This document shows, piece after piece, positions 1 to 7,275 of a DNA stretch of 22,656 bases. Position 1 is the stretch's first letter. Each line of letters begins with the position of its first letter. The notes beneath the pieces are model-generated. The model worked only from the letters and a program-made list of their open reading frames with translations, was not told the DNA's origin and made no database searches. The translations under genes were made by a program, and so were the position numbers. Source of the DNA: DASPXY01 sp038227745 (GTDB taxonomy: Bacteria; Planctomycetota; Planctomycetia; Gemmatales; Gemmataceae); contig JBBRPS010000048.1 of NCBI GenBank assembly GCA_038227745.1, positions 1 to 22,656 of the forward strand, read 5' to 3'.

Positions 1-52
1 CACAAGCCCGAAGCGCAAGCGAGGGGTCCCTCACTTGCGCTTCGGGCTTGTG
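1..52. repeat. Long near-perfect palindrome (family A, copy 1)
   Basis: Two 25-bp arms (1-25 and 28-52) flank a 2-nt centre with a single mismatch at position 33. The arm begins CACAAGCCCGAAGCGC. A second copy lies at 12070-12125 and differs at two arm positions, both with compensating changes in the opposite arm, so the fold is conserved rather than the exact sequence. It lies 3' of the PilZ gene at the window edge and may extend leftwards. No T-run follows, so a classical intrinsic terminator is unlikely. Confidence 0.85.
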
Positions 53-114
53 TCAAACCTCCCCGCGGGCAGTATATCGCCAGGCAGTCCTGGGACAGCT
101 GAGGTCTCGACGAG

Positions 115-135
115 CGGCCGGCTTCACCCCGGCCG
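115..135. repeat. Short hairpin (family B, copy 1) downstream of the PilZ gene
   Basis: A 7-bp perfect stem, CGGCCGG (115-121) and CCGGCCG (129-135), with a 7-nt loop sits immediately 3' of the PilZ stop codon. A closely related hairpin is at 5268-5288; both are preceded by GAGCGG and have C+T-rich loops. It could act in transcript ending or stability, but no U-tract is present. Confidence 0.5.
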
Positions 136-137
136 TG

Positions 138-848
138 TCACGCCCGGAACGCCGGGTGCCCGAGCAGGCGCAGCACCTCCGCGCGCGGCTGGTCCACGAA
201 ACGGCAGCGCACCGTCCAGGCGTCGTCTTGCTCCCAGCACCGTTCCGCCACGATCCGCACGTGTCCCGGGTCCTCGCCATCGCCGCCGACGCGCAGCGCC
301 AGCGCCGTCCCGGGCGCCAGCGGCCACTCGATCGCCGGGTGAGCACGCCGGGCCGTGAACCGCACCGCCTTGCCGTCCGAAGCCAGGCCCTGGAAGGTGA
401 CGTTGGCGACGACCGAGGCTTCCGCGGGCGGGGCCGCCACCACCGGAGGTGGCGCCAGCCAGCCCCGGGTCGCGCGCAGGAGGCGCTCCAGCTCGTCGTC
501 ACTCAGTTCGCTGATGAACGCGCAACCGTGCAGCCAGCGGCCGTCCGGCAACCGCGTGGCGTGGCGCACCCGCGCCAGCAGGGTTTCCTCGGAGCGGTCG
601 CCGCTGGCCGGCAGTTCGACGGCCAGGCCCGCGCCCGGCTCGAAGCGGCGGCCCAGGATCAGCCCGGCGCCGCCGGTCGAAATATCCCGGATCGTGCCGG
701 GCCAGTGCAGGTCATTATCGAGGCGGGCGGCGACCGGCTGGCACGACGCCTCCAGGTCGCACGGGCGCCGCTCGCGGACGCGACACTCCGCGCGCGGCAC
801 ACCCTGGCCGGAAGTCGTTGCGGTGGGTGCGGTCTGTAACACTGGCAT
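138..848 (-). CDS. PilZ-domain protein, probable c-di-GMP effector
   Basis: A 236-residue soluble protein with an N-terminal PilZ domain (about residues 22-128). The arginine-rich RVRERR stretch (23-28) and the D-x-S-x-x-G motif DISTGG (55-60) are the two elements that bind cyclic di-GMP in this family, so it is expected to bind c-di-GMP in the cytoplasm. Residues about 145-232, after a proline/alanine linker, look like a second PilZ-like beta-barrel without the ligand motifs, ending in FVDQPRAEVLRLLG, a typical PilZ tail. The ATG at 848 is preceded by GGAGA at a usable distance. No enzymatic or membrane domain is seen. The output partner is unknown; motility, adhesion or matrix control is possible from family knowledge only. 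A 7-bp hairpin lies just downstream. Confidence 0.85.
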   Translation of the reverse strand: MPVLQTAPTATTSGQGVPRAECRVRERRPCDLEASCQPVAARLDNDLHWPGTIRDISTGGAGLILGRRFEPGAGLAVELPASGDRSEETLLARVRHATRLPDGRWLHGCAFISELSDDELERLLRATRGWLAPPPVVAAPPAEASVVANVTFQGLASDGKAVRFTARRAHPAIEWPLAPGTALALRVGGDGEDPGHVRIVAERCWEQDDAWTVRCRFVDQPRAEVLRLLGHPAFRA

Positions 849-945
849 GGCGCGTCTCCGGGGAGGAGAAGGGTTCGGACATCGTGCAAGACTAGGTCAA
901 GCGTTCACGGCTGTCAAATCTCCCCATGGGAAAACCGCCGGACCC

Positions 946-2715
946 TCACCGCGGCCGCCGCAGCCGCTCGCGCACCAGCTCCGGCAGGTACTTCACCGGC
1001 AGGGTACCGTGGTCCAGCACCGCCTCGTGGAACCGCCCCAGGTGGAAGCCCTCGCCCAGCTCGCCCTGGAAGCGCCGCCGCAACCGGTGGAACGCCATCC
1101 GGCCCACGAAGTACGTCGAGAGCTGGCACGAACTCTGCTTGGCGCGGATGATCTTCAGGATCGCCTCCGCCTCCGACTGGTACGCCCGCAGGACCAGGAA
1201 CAGCAGGGCCTCGCGGTCCGTCATGCCGGTGCAGTGCATCTTGTAATCCAGGATGGCGTTGGTCACCGCCCGCAGGTACCACTTCAGCTGGTTCAGCCGC
1301 AGCGCCAGGTCGCCGTCGCCGAAGCCCTGATCGAGCATCATCTGCTCGGTGTAGACCGCCCAGCCCTCGGCGAAGACGCCCGAGTAGAGCACGCGCCGGA
1401 TCAGCGAGGGGTGGCGATTCGAGTATTCGAGCTGCACGTAATGACCGGGGTAGGCCTCGTGGATGGTGAGCACGTTGAGCATGTGGCGGTTGTACTCCTG
1501 CAGGTAGCTCGCCACGCGCTTGGCGTCCCAGTCGTGGGGCGGGGGGCTGATGGCGTAGTAGCTGGCGCCCTTGGGATCGAGGGGGGCCGCTGGGTTGAGG
1601 TACGCCACGGTGTTGCCGCGCTGGAACTCCGGCATCTCGACGATGCGGCAGCGGTCCGGCTCGGGCAGGCGCAGCAGGTCGCGCGCGCGGATGAACGCCT
1701 TGATCTTCTCGGCGGTGGCGCGGGCGTCCTTGACGAGGTCCTCGGCGCGGCCGTGCTCGCGGCTGACGCGGTCGAGGACGGTGCGGATGGTCGTCCGCTT
1801 GCCCTCGGCGTCGTCGGGCGGCAGGGCCTCTTTCGGGAACAGCTTGCCCCAAAGTTGGCGGGCGATGACATACATCTCGCCCTCGACGCGGTCGGCCTCG
1901 GCCTCGGCCTCGCGCAGCACCTCCGCGGCGCTCAGGCCCGCGTTCAGCTCCAGCTCCAGCTTGCGCGCGAACCGCTCCTTGCCCAGGCGCCACTCGCCCT
2001 TCGCACGCGGCAGCAGGTCCTCTTGCAGGAACTTCTGGTATGCGCGCAGGCCGGCGACGACGGCCTGCGCGGCGGTGCGCAGGGAGCTGAGCTGGGGCGT
2101 CTCGCCGGCGAGGTCGAAGACGCCCTGCTCGTAGAAGGCGATGGCGCCGCGGTTCTGGCGGATGGCCGTCTCGACGAACAGGCGCGGCGGGTTGCGCAGG
2201 TTCGCCTTCGCCGCCGCAATGACCTTCGGGATGTGCGCCATGCGGGCGGCGCTGTTCTTGACGTTGACCGCCTGCGGCAGCGTCGATTGCGTGAGCAGCA
2301 GATAGACGCTGTCGGTAATGTAGTCATTGTAGACGCGCGGGTCGTCCTCGAAGGGGCGCGTGTTCTCGGCGAGCCAGATCTCGCGCTTGAGGTGGTGTTC
2401 GAGGATCTCGAAGTCGATCTGTCCGCCGCGCGCGAGCTTCTTGTAGCTGATCTTCTCCGGCAGGTCGGCCAGCGCCTTGCGCGTGCGCTCGGTGGTGGCG
2501 GCGCGGGCCTTGGCGGAGAGGTCGTCGAGGAGGTCGTCGAAGCGGTGGTCGCCCAGGCGCGTCGCCTCGAGGGGGCGGTGGCGGAACTCGCGTTCGAGGT
2601 AGTCCTTGAAGAAAGCGGCCAGGCGGGCGTCCTCGGTGTCGGCGGGCTGGACGGCGGGCGCGGTGTCCGGGCCGGCGAGGAGGAGCAATGGCATCGCGAC
2701 GAGCAGGCGCTTCAT
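946..2715 (-). CDS. DUF885 family protein, exported putative zinc hydrolase
   Basis: A 589-residue protein of the DUF885 family, which is widespread and contains putative zinc-dependent peptidases or hydrolases. The N-terminus (MKRLLVAMPLLLLAG) reads as a signal peptide, so it is probably exported. The core motif HEAYPGH (residues 419-425) resembles an extended HExxH metal site, and a second conserved acid appears in AEGWAVYTEQ (Glu450), so the metal site looks intact. The reading frame is open far upstream, but the ATG at 2715 is chosen because AAAGGA lies just before it and the signal peptide begins there; upstream codons overlap the divergent intergenic region. Substrate cannot be told from sequence. 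Transcribed divergently from the gene at 3026. Confidence 0.9.
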   Translation of the reverse strand: MKRLLVAMPLLLLAGPDTAPAVQPADTEDARLAAFFKDYLEREFRHRPLEATRLGDHRFDDLLDDLSAKARAATTERTRKALADLPEKISYKKLARGGQIDFEILEHHLKREIWLAENTRPFEDDPRVYNDYITDSVYLLLTQSTLPQAVNVKNSAARMAHIPKVIAAAKANLRNPPRLFVETAIRQNRGAIAFYEQGVFDLAGETPQLSSLRTAAQAVVAGLRAYQKFLQEDLLPRAKGEWRLGKERFARKLELELNAGLSAAEVLREAEAEADRVEGEMYVIARQLWGKLFPKEALPPDDAEGKRTTIRTVLDRVSREHGRAEDLVKDARATAEKIKAFIRARDLLRLPEPDRCRIVEMPEFQRGNTVAYLNPAAPLDPKGASYYAISPPPHDWDAKRVASYLQEYNRHMLNVLTIHEAYPGHYVQLEYSNRHPSLIRRVLYSGVFAEGWAVYTEQMMLDQGFGDGDLALRLNQLKWYLRAVTNAILDYKMHCTGMTDREALLFLVLRAYQSEAEAILKIIRAKQSSCQLSTYFVGRMAFHRLRRRFQGELGEGFHLGRFHEAVLDHGTLPVKYLPELVRERLRRPR

Positions 2716-3025
2716 GAGATCCTTTCCGGGTTGGTGGCAGTGACAGGCCGCTGTCGTTCGCAGGGCCTCCGTGACGCAAGGCCTCGCACCCGGGCCGCGG
2801 ACTGCTGCATTCGCGCCAGTCCGCTCGTTGATCGTAACGGAACCAGAGCGGGTTAGAAAGAAAAAAGCGGATGGCGCCGCATGGCCCCGTTGCGTCAACG
2901 GTCGGTCGCGGGCTTCCGCGCCGGGTAGGAAGGTCGCAAGGAACGGCTGGCCGTGCGGCGGGACGCTGTTGCTGGTAGAATAAGTCAAACCTTCCCTCCG
3001 TTGCAGGAAACGCCTGGGAGTGATC
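2716..3025. other. Divergent intergenic region between the DUF885 and antitoxin-like genes
   Basis: About 310 nt separating two divergent genes, so it should contain both promoters. I see no convincing consensus promoter, hairpin or small gene. A TAGAAT hexamer at about 2977 could be a -10 element for the rightward gene but has no good -35 partner. An A-rich patch occurs at about 2857-2868. Confidence 0.4.
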
Positions 3026-3394
3026 ATGACACATGTGAACCTGGATGGAGTCGATGAAGCGGTGAGGCAGTTCGTCCTGGCCGTGGCCGTCGATCCGGCC
3101 GGCTCTGTCCTCGAGCTCAACGGCCGGCCCGTGGCCTGGGTCGTCCCCGCCGTCCCGCAGGCGGCGGACGGAGACGAGCCCTGGTCCGAGGCAAAGAACC
3201 AGCGCCGCTGCGACCTCATCGACCGGAAGTACGCGGAAGGCCTCACCCCGACGGAGACGGTTGAGCTGGCTCAGCTGCAGGAGCAGATGCTGCGGCACCG
3301 CCAGCGCGTCGCGCCGCTGCCGCTGGAAGACGCCCGGCGCCTGCACCAGGAGTTGCTGACAAGGGCGGCTTCCCCAACGCCGGCGGACGCATGA
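3026..3394 (+). CDS. Antitoxin-like small protein upstream of an HNH protein
   Basis: A roughly 122-residue hypothetical protein. The N-terminal part (VLELNGRPVAWVVP) resembles the strand-turn-strand found in Phd/YefM-like antitoxins; the C-terminal half is charged, helical and rich in Q/L/R, with LPLEDARRLHQELL near the end. I recognise this layout from uncharacterised planctomycete proteins but cannot name a family. ATG 3026 is preferred over the GTG at 3020 because GGGAG (3016-3020) is then correctly spaced. Its stop overlaps the HNH gene start by ATGA, indicating translational coupling and joint function. A toxin-antitoxin or nuclease-regulator pair is an inference only. Confidence 0.65.
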   Translation: MTHVNLDGVDEAVRQFVLAVAVDPAGSVLELNGRPVAWVVPAVPQAADGDEPWSEAKNQRRCDLIDRKYAEGLTPTETVELAQLQEQMLRHRQRVAPLPLEDARRLHQELLTRAASPTPADA

Positions 3395-3993
3395 GCACCC
3401 CCTTCGAGTATCCGCCTTCTCCGCACGTGCGGCGTCACGGACCGCAGGGGTACACCGACTACGCCAGTTACCGGCCGTGGCTGCGCGACGAGTTCTCCTT
3501 CCGCTGCGTCTACTGCCTGCTGCGCGAGCAGTGGGGTCGCGTGCGGGGCATCTACGCCATCGATCACTTTCTGGCCGTTGCCCACCACCCCGACAGCGTC
3601 ACCGACTACGACAACCTGCTCTACGCGTGCGCGACCTGTAACACGGCCAAGGGCGACCGCTCCGTCCCCGATCCCTTGGCGGTGCTGACGAGCCCGGCGG
3701 TGCGCGTGGCGGAAGACGGCAGTCTTCACACCGACAATCGCGAGGCCGCGAGGCTGATCGAACTGCTGGGGCTGGACAGCGCTCCGTCTGCCGAATTCCG
3801 GATGCTCTGGATCGGCATCGTCTCCCTGGCCGCCCGCCACGATCGGGAACTGTACCGGCGGCTCATGGGCTACCCTGAAGACCTCCCCGACCTGCGCCGT
3901 CTCCAGCCGCCGAGCGGCAACACCCGGCCCGAAGGGCTGGGACGATCCGCTCATGCCCAGAAAGAGCGCGGCGACTTGCCCGCGACCTACTGA
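3391..3993 (+). CDS. HNH endonuclease family protein
   Basis: A 200-residue protein with a zinc-type HNH nuclease core: CVYC (Cys39, Cys42), the DH pair (Asp58-His59), Asn75, and CATCNTAKGD (Cys80, Cys83, Asn84, Lys87). The four cysteines should bind structural zinc, and His59 with Asn75/Asn84 form the likely beta-beta-alpha-metal active site. The C-terminal ~110 residues are helical and of unknown role. Its start overlaps the preceding stop by 4 bp. It may be a DNA nuclease working with, or restrained by, the preceding small protein. It could be a housekeeping or defence enzyme; nothing nearby decides this. Confidence 0.85.
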   Translation: MSTPFEYPPSPHVRRHGPQGYTDYASYRPWLRDEFSFRCVYCLLREQWGRVRGIYAIDHFLAVAHHPDSVTDYDNLLYACATCNTAKGDRSVPDPLAVLTSPAVRVAEDGSLHTDNREAARLIELLGLDSAPSAEFRMLWIGIVSLAARHDRELYRRLMGYPEDLPDLRRLQPPSGNTRPEGLGRSAHAQKERGDLPATY

Positions 3994-4030
3994 GCGCCCC
4001 CAACGTCTTGCTCGCCTGGAAGGGACCGCC

Positions 4031-5257
4031 ATGACGACCGCACTTCTCACCGCCGACCGCCTCTTCGACGGCACCGGCGCCGCCACCGTCGTCCGCCCCG
4101 TCCTGCGCCTCGCCGACGACCGCATCGAGAGCGTCGAGCGCGGCCTGCTGGCGCCGCCCGGTTGCTCCGGCGAGCGCTCCGACTTCCCCGGCTGCACCGT
4201 CCTGCCCGGCCTGATCGACACGCACGTCCACCTCATCATGTCCGCCCTGGACACCAACGAGGCGATTATCGAACAGGTCGGCCGCGAGTCCGACGAGGAG
4301 CTGCGGCGGCGGGCGCTGGCCAACGCGCGGGCCGCCCTGCACGCCGGTCTGACCACCGTACGCGACTGCGGCGGCAAGGGCCGGCTCATTCAGCAGCTGC
4401 GCGACCTGATCCGCACCGGCGGGGCCGAGGGACCGGACGTGCTCTCCTGCGGCTCGCCCATCACCACGCGGACAGGCCACTGTCACTGGCTCGGCCTGGT
4501 CGCCGACACCACCGACGAGGTCCGCCGCGCCGCCGAGAAAATGCTTGCCGAGGACGCCGACTTCCTCAAGGTGATGGCGACCGGCGGCAACATGACGGCC
4601 GGCTCGAACCCGATGAAGGCGCAGTACGACCCCGAAACGCTGACGCTGATCGCCGACCTGGGCCGCGCCGCCCGCAAGCACACCGCCGCCCACGTCTTGA
4701 GCCGCGCCGCCCTGCCGGGGGCCGTCGCGGCGCGAGTGCGCACCATCGAGCACTGCGACTGGCGCGTCGAGGAGGACCGCTACGAATTTGACGCCGACCT
4801 GGCGCGGCGCATCCTCGACCAGGAGCAGTATGTCGGCCTGACCATGTCCGGCATCGCCCGCCGTGCCTTCCTGCCGGAGATCGCGAACCTCAACATCGGC
4901 CCGGTGCGCCGCCTTGACGCGCGCTTCGCCTGCGAGCGACGCCTGATCGACTTCGGCGTGCGCTACACGCTGCACAGCGACGCGGGGGTGCGACTGACTC
5001 CCATCGACCGCTTCGACATCGGCCTGCGGGCGGCGGTGCGCGAGCTGCGCCTGACGCCCGCCGAGGTGCTGCGGGCGGCGACCGGCACCGCGGCGGAGGC
5101 CATCGGCCTGCACGACCGCGGCACGCTGACGCCGGGTAGGCGTGCGGACCTGATCGTCGTCCGCGGCAACCCGCTGGCGGACCTGGAGTGCCTGCGCGAC
5201 GTGGAGGCCGTGATGAAGGCGGGCCGCTGGGTGTTCCGCAAGCAGGCCGTGGCGTGA
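4031..5257 (+). CDS. Metal-dependent amidohydrolase (imidazolonepropionase/prolidase-like)
   Basis: A 408-residue amidohydrolase-superfamily enzyme with a complete metal centre: HVH after TVLPGLIDT (His65, His67), a probable carbamylated lysine in FLKVMATGG (Lys180), His221 (AAHVLS), His241 (TIEHCDW) and the catalytic aspartate in LHSDAG (Asp317). The C-terminal GTLTPGRRADLIVVRGNP is the usual return strand of the beta-sandwich. It most resembles the cytoplasmic imidazolonepropionase-like/Xaa-Pro dipeptidase group that hydrolyses cyclic amides or dipeptides; no signal peptide is present. ATG 4031 has GGAAGGGA upstream; the frame is open further upstream but overlaps the HNH gene. Substrate is not determined. 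Confidence 0.9.
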   Translation: MTTALLTADRLFDGTGAATVVRPVLRLADDRIESVERGLLAPPGCSGERSDFPGCTVLPGLIDTHVHLIMSALDTNEAIIEQVGRESDEELRRRALANARAALHAGLTTVRDCGGKGRLIQQLRDLIRTGGAEGPDVLSCGSPITTRTGHCHWLGLVADTTDEVRRAAEKMLAEDADFLKVMATGGNMTAGSNPMKAQYDPETLTLIADLGRAARKHTAAHVLSRAALPGAVAARVRTIEHCDWRVEEDRYEFDADLARRILDQEQYVGLTMSGIARRAFLPEIANLNIGPVRRLDARFACERRLIDFGVRYTLHSDAGVRLTPIDRFDIGLRAAVRELRLTPAEVLRAATGTAAEAIGLHDRGTLTPGRRADLIVVRGNPLADLECLRDVEAVMKAGRWVFRKQAVA

Positions 5258-5267
5258 TCGTGGCGAG

Positions 5268-5288
5268 CGGCGGGCTTTACGCCCGCCG
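5268..5288. repeat. Short hairpin (family B, copy 2) after the amidohydrolase gene
   Basis: CGGCGGGC (5268-5275) and GCCCGCCG (5281-5288) form an 8-bp perfect stem around TTTAC, 10 nt after the amidohydrolase stop. It shares loop type and flanking GAGCGG with the hairpin at 115-135, so both belong to one dispersed family found 3' of genes. Confidence 0.6.
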
Positions 5289-5292
5289 TCTT

Positions 5293-5368
5293 CCTTCGTA
5301 GGCGACTCACTCCGTGAGTCGCTTTGTGAAGGCGAGCCGCGACTCGCGGAGCGAGTCGCCCACGAAGG
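5293..5368. repeat. Nested palindrome with two inner hairpins
   Basis: The outer arms 5293-5308 and 5353-5368 pair over 16 bp with one mismatch. Two tandem perfect hairpins lie inside: GCGACTCAC/GTGAGTCGC (5302-5322, loop TCC) and GCGACTCGC/GCGAGTCGC (5339-5359, loop GGA). The outer and inner stems share bases, so the molecule could switch between one long cruciform and two short hairpins. It fills much of the gap between the amidohydrolase and Uma2 genes. This looks like a dispersed repeat of REP/MITE type rather than a terminator. Confidence 0.8.
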
Positions 5369-5452
5369 CGTCTGACCCGGAAAGACGCTGAGGTCACGGT
5401 CCGCCGGGGTACAATGGCACGGCAGAAGTCACCCCTGGGGAGGAGGTATCTC

Positions 5453-6073
5453 ATGACAACGCAAATCGCGGACCCGCCGCTGGTCCTGGGCCTGGAAGCG
5501 GCCGGCATCCTCATGACGCCGGAGGAGTTCGACGCCGTCGAGGAGTACGACGAGAACTACCGCTATGAGCTCATCCACGAAGTTCTGGTCGTGAGCCCCC
5601 TCCCGTGGCCGGAAGAAACCGGCCTCAACGAACTCCTTGCATATTCCCTGTTGAACTACCAGGAAGACCATTCGCAGGGCAAAGCGCTCGACTACACCCT
5701 GCCGCAGCAGTACGTCCGGACGAACACGAGCCGGCGCCTGGCAGATCGGCTGATCTGGGCCGGCCTGGGCCGCCTACCGAATCGGCGGCGCGACCTGCCG
5801 AGCATTGCCGTCGAGTTTGTCTCGGCCGGGCGCAGAAACCGCCAGCGCGACTACATCGACAAGCGGCAGGAGTACCTGGAGGCGGGCGTCGGCGAATACT
5901 GGATCATCGACCGCTTTCAGCGCACTCTGACCGTGGTCCGCAACACGCCCTCCGGCCCGGAAGAGCGCGTCGTCAAGGAAGAGGAAACCTACCAGTCCGC
6001 GCTCCTGCCGGGGTTCGACGTGCCGCTCGCGCGCCTGCTGGAGGCGGCGGACCGGCTGGCCGAGGCCGATTGA
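5453..6073 (+). CDS. Uma2 family (DUF820) putative endonuclease
   Basis: A 206-residue Uma2/DUF820 protein with the restriction-endonuclease-like PD-(D/E)xK fold: Asp98 (LADRLIW), Glu121 in PSIAVEFVS, and the downstream Lys137 and EYLEAGVGEYWIID segment that characterise this family. These proteins are abundant in planctomycetes and cyanobacteria, and their biological role is unknown. ATG 5453 is chosen over the upstream in-frame ATG (5414) because a perfect AGGAGGT (5441-5447) precedes it by 5 nt. It stands alone between repeat-rich spacer and the ABC transporter operon. Confidence 0.9.
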   Translation: MTTQIADPPLVLGLEAAGILMTPEEFDAVEEYDENYRYELIHEVLVVSPLPWPEETGLNELLAYSLLNYQEDHSQGKALDYTLPQQYVRTNTSRRLADRLIWAGLGRLPNRRRDLPSIAVEFVSAGRRNRQRDYIDKRQEYLEAGVGEYWIIDRFQRTLTVVRNTPSGPEERVVKEEETYQSALLPGFDVPLARLLEAADRLAEAD

Positions 6074-6102
6074 GGCAGCGGCACCTGACCCGCGAAGAGA
6101 AC

Positions 6103-6130
6103 TTGCTCCGCGGTCGTTTTCAGATATTCT
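6103..6130 (+). promoter_or_regulatory. Candidate promoter of the sugar ABC operon
   Basis: TTGCTC (6103-6108) and TATTCT (6125-6130) with a 16-bp spacer, about 140 nt before the receptor gene, in a locally AT-richer stretch. It is the only reasonable sigma-70-like pair in this 194-nt gap. A GC-rich inverted sequence around 6169-6192 follows. Confidence 0.35.
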
Positions 6131-6267
6131 CATACCAAACCGACACTCGCTGGCCGTTCGGACCTGGCCGCCGGCACCCCAGGGCCGGCCGGGCGTCGCC
6201 CGAACGGTTGTTTCTTTATGCGCACCGCCATCGCTCCGCCCCGTGAGCGGGCGCCGGGAGCCTCTTC

Positions 6268-7269
6268 ATGAAACACGTCACCTGGGTGCTGGCCGCCGCC
6301 GCGGTCCTGGTCGCCGGCTGCCAGAAGGGCGCCGGCAGCGGCAAGCCGACCATCGCCTACGTCACCAACGGCATCGACCCGTTCTGGACCATCGCCGAGA
6401 AGGGCGCCCAGGACGCCGCCGCCAAATTCAACGTCGAACTCAAGGTCGTCATGCCGCCCGGCGGCATGGCCGACCAGAAGCGCATGGTGGAAGACCTTCT
6501 CGCCCGCGGCGTCCAGGGCGTCGCCATTAGCCCCATCAATCCCGAAAGTCAGAAGGACCTCCTCGACGAGATCGCCGCCCAGACGAACCTCATCACGCAG
6601 GACTCCGACGCGCCGAACAGCAAGCGCAAGTGCTTCATAGGTCCGGACAACTACCAGGCTGGCCGCATGGTCGGCGAGTTGGTCAAGAAGGCGATGCCCG
6701 AGGGCGGCAAGGTCATGATCTTCATCGGCCGGCTGGAGCAGGCCAACGCCAAACTCCGCCGCCAGGGCGTCATCGACGAACTCCTCGACCGCAGCCACGA
6801 CTCAGGCCGCAACGACCCGGTCGATGCGGAACAGAAGGGCCAGAAGTACACCGTCCTCGGCACGCGGACGGATGACTTCGACAACGCCAAGGCCAAGGCC
6901 TACGCCCAGGACGCGCTGATCCGCCACGACGACCTCGCCTGCATGGTTGGCCTGTTCGCCTACAACCCGCCCATTTGCCTCGACGCCGTCAAGGATGCCG
7001 GGCGGCTCGGCAAGATCAAGATCGTCGGCTTCGACGAGAACAAGATCACGCTGCAGGGCATCAAGGACGGCACCATCTACGGGACGGTGGTGCAGAACCC
7101 GTACAAGTACGGCTACGAGTCGGTTCGCATCCTCGCCGGCCTGGCGCGCAAGGACGAGGCCGTGTTGCCGAAGGGCGGCGTGCTCGACATCCCCCCCCGC
7201 GCCATCACGCGCGACAACGTCGATCCGTTCTGGGCGGAATTGAAGCAGAACCTGGGCGAGAAGAACTGA
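6268..7269 (+). CDS. Sugar ABC transporter substrate-binding lipoprotein
   Basis: A 333-residue periplasmic-binding-protein type 1 (ribose/galactose-like) receptor. The N-terminus is a lipoprotein signal with lipobox VAGC (Cys18). The mature part starts with the family pattern KPTIAYVTNGIDPFWTI, then GVQGVAISPINPE, the hinge strand KIVGFDENKITLQGIKDG and GTVVQNPYKYGYE, which is typical of this family. It captures a solute outside the inner membrane and delivers it to the permease at 8808. It is the first gene of a three-gene operon; the ATPase gene starts 6 nt after its stop. Sugar identity cannot be read from the sequence. Confidence 0.92.
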   Translation: MKHVTWVLAAAAVLVAGCQKGAGSGKPTIAYVTNGIDPFWTIAEKGAQDAAAKFNVELKVVMPPGGMADQKRMVEDLLARGVQGVAISPINPESQKDLLDEIAAQTNLITQDSDAPNSKRKCFIGPDNYQAGRMVGELVKKAMPEGGKVMIFIGRLEQANAKLRRQGVIDELLDRSHDSGRNDPVDAEQKGQKYTVLGTRTDDFDNAKAKAYAQDALIRHDDLACMVGLFAYNPPICLDAVKDAGRLGKIKIVGFDENKITLQGIKDGTIYGTVVQNPYKYGYESVRILAGLARKDEAVLPKGGVLDIPPRAITRDNVDPFWAELKQNLGEKN

Positions 7270-7275
7270 AGCGCC

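Noticed and set aside
355..2856. 833-codon open frame on the plus strand
   Set aside because: It is antisense to the PilZ and DUF885 genes, low in recognisable motifs and rich in L/R/A/V as expected for the shadow of GC-rich coding DNA.
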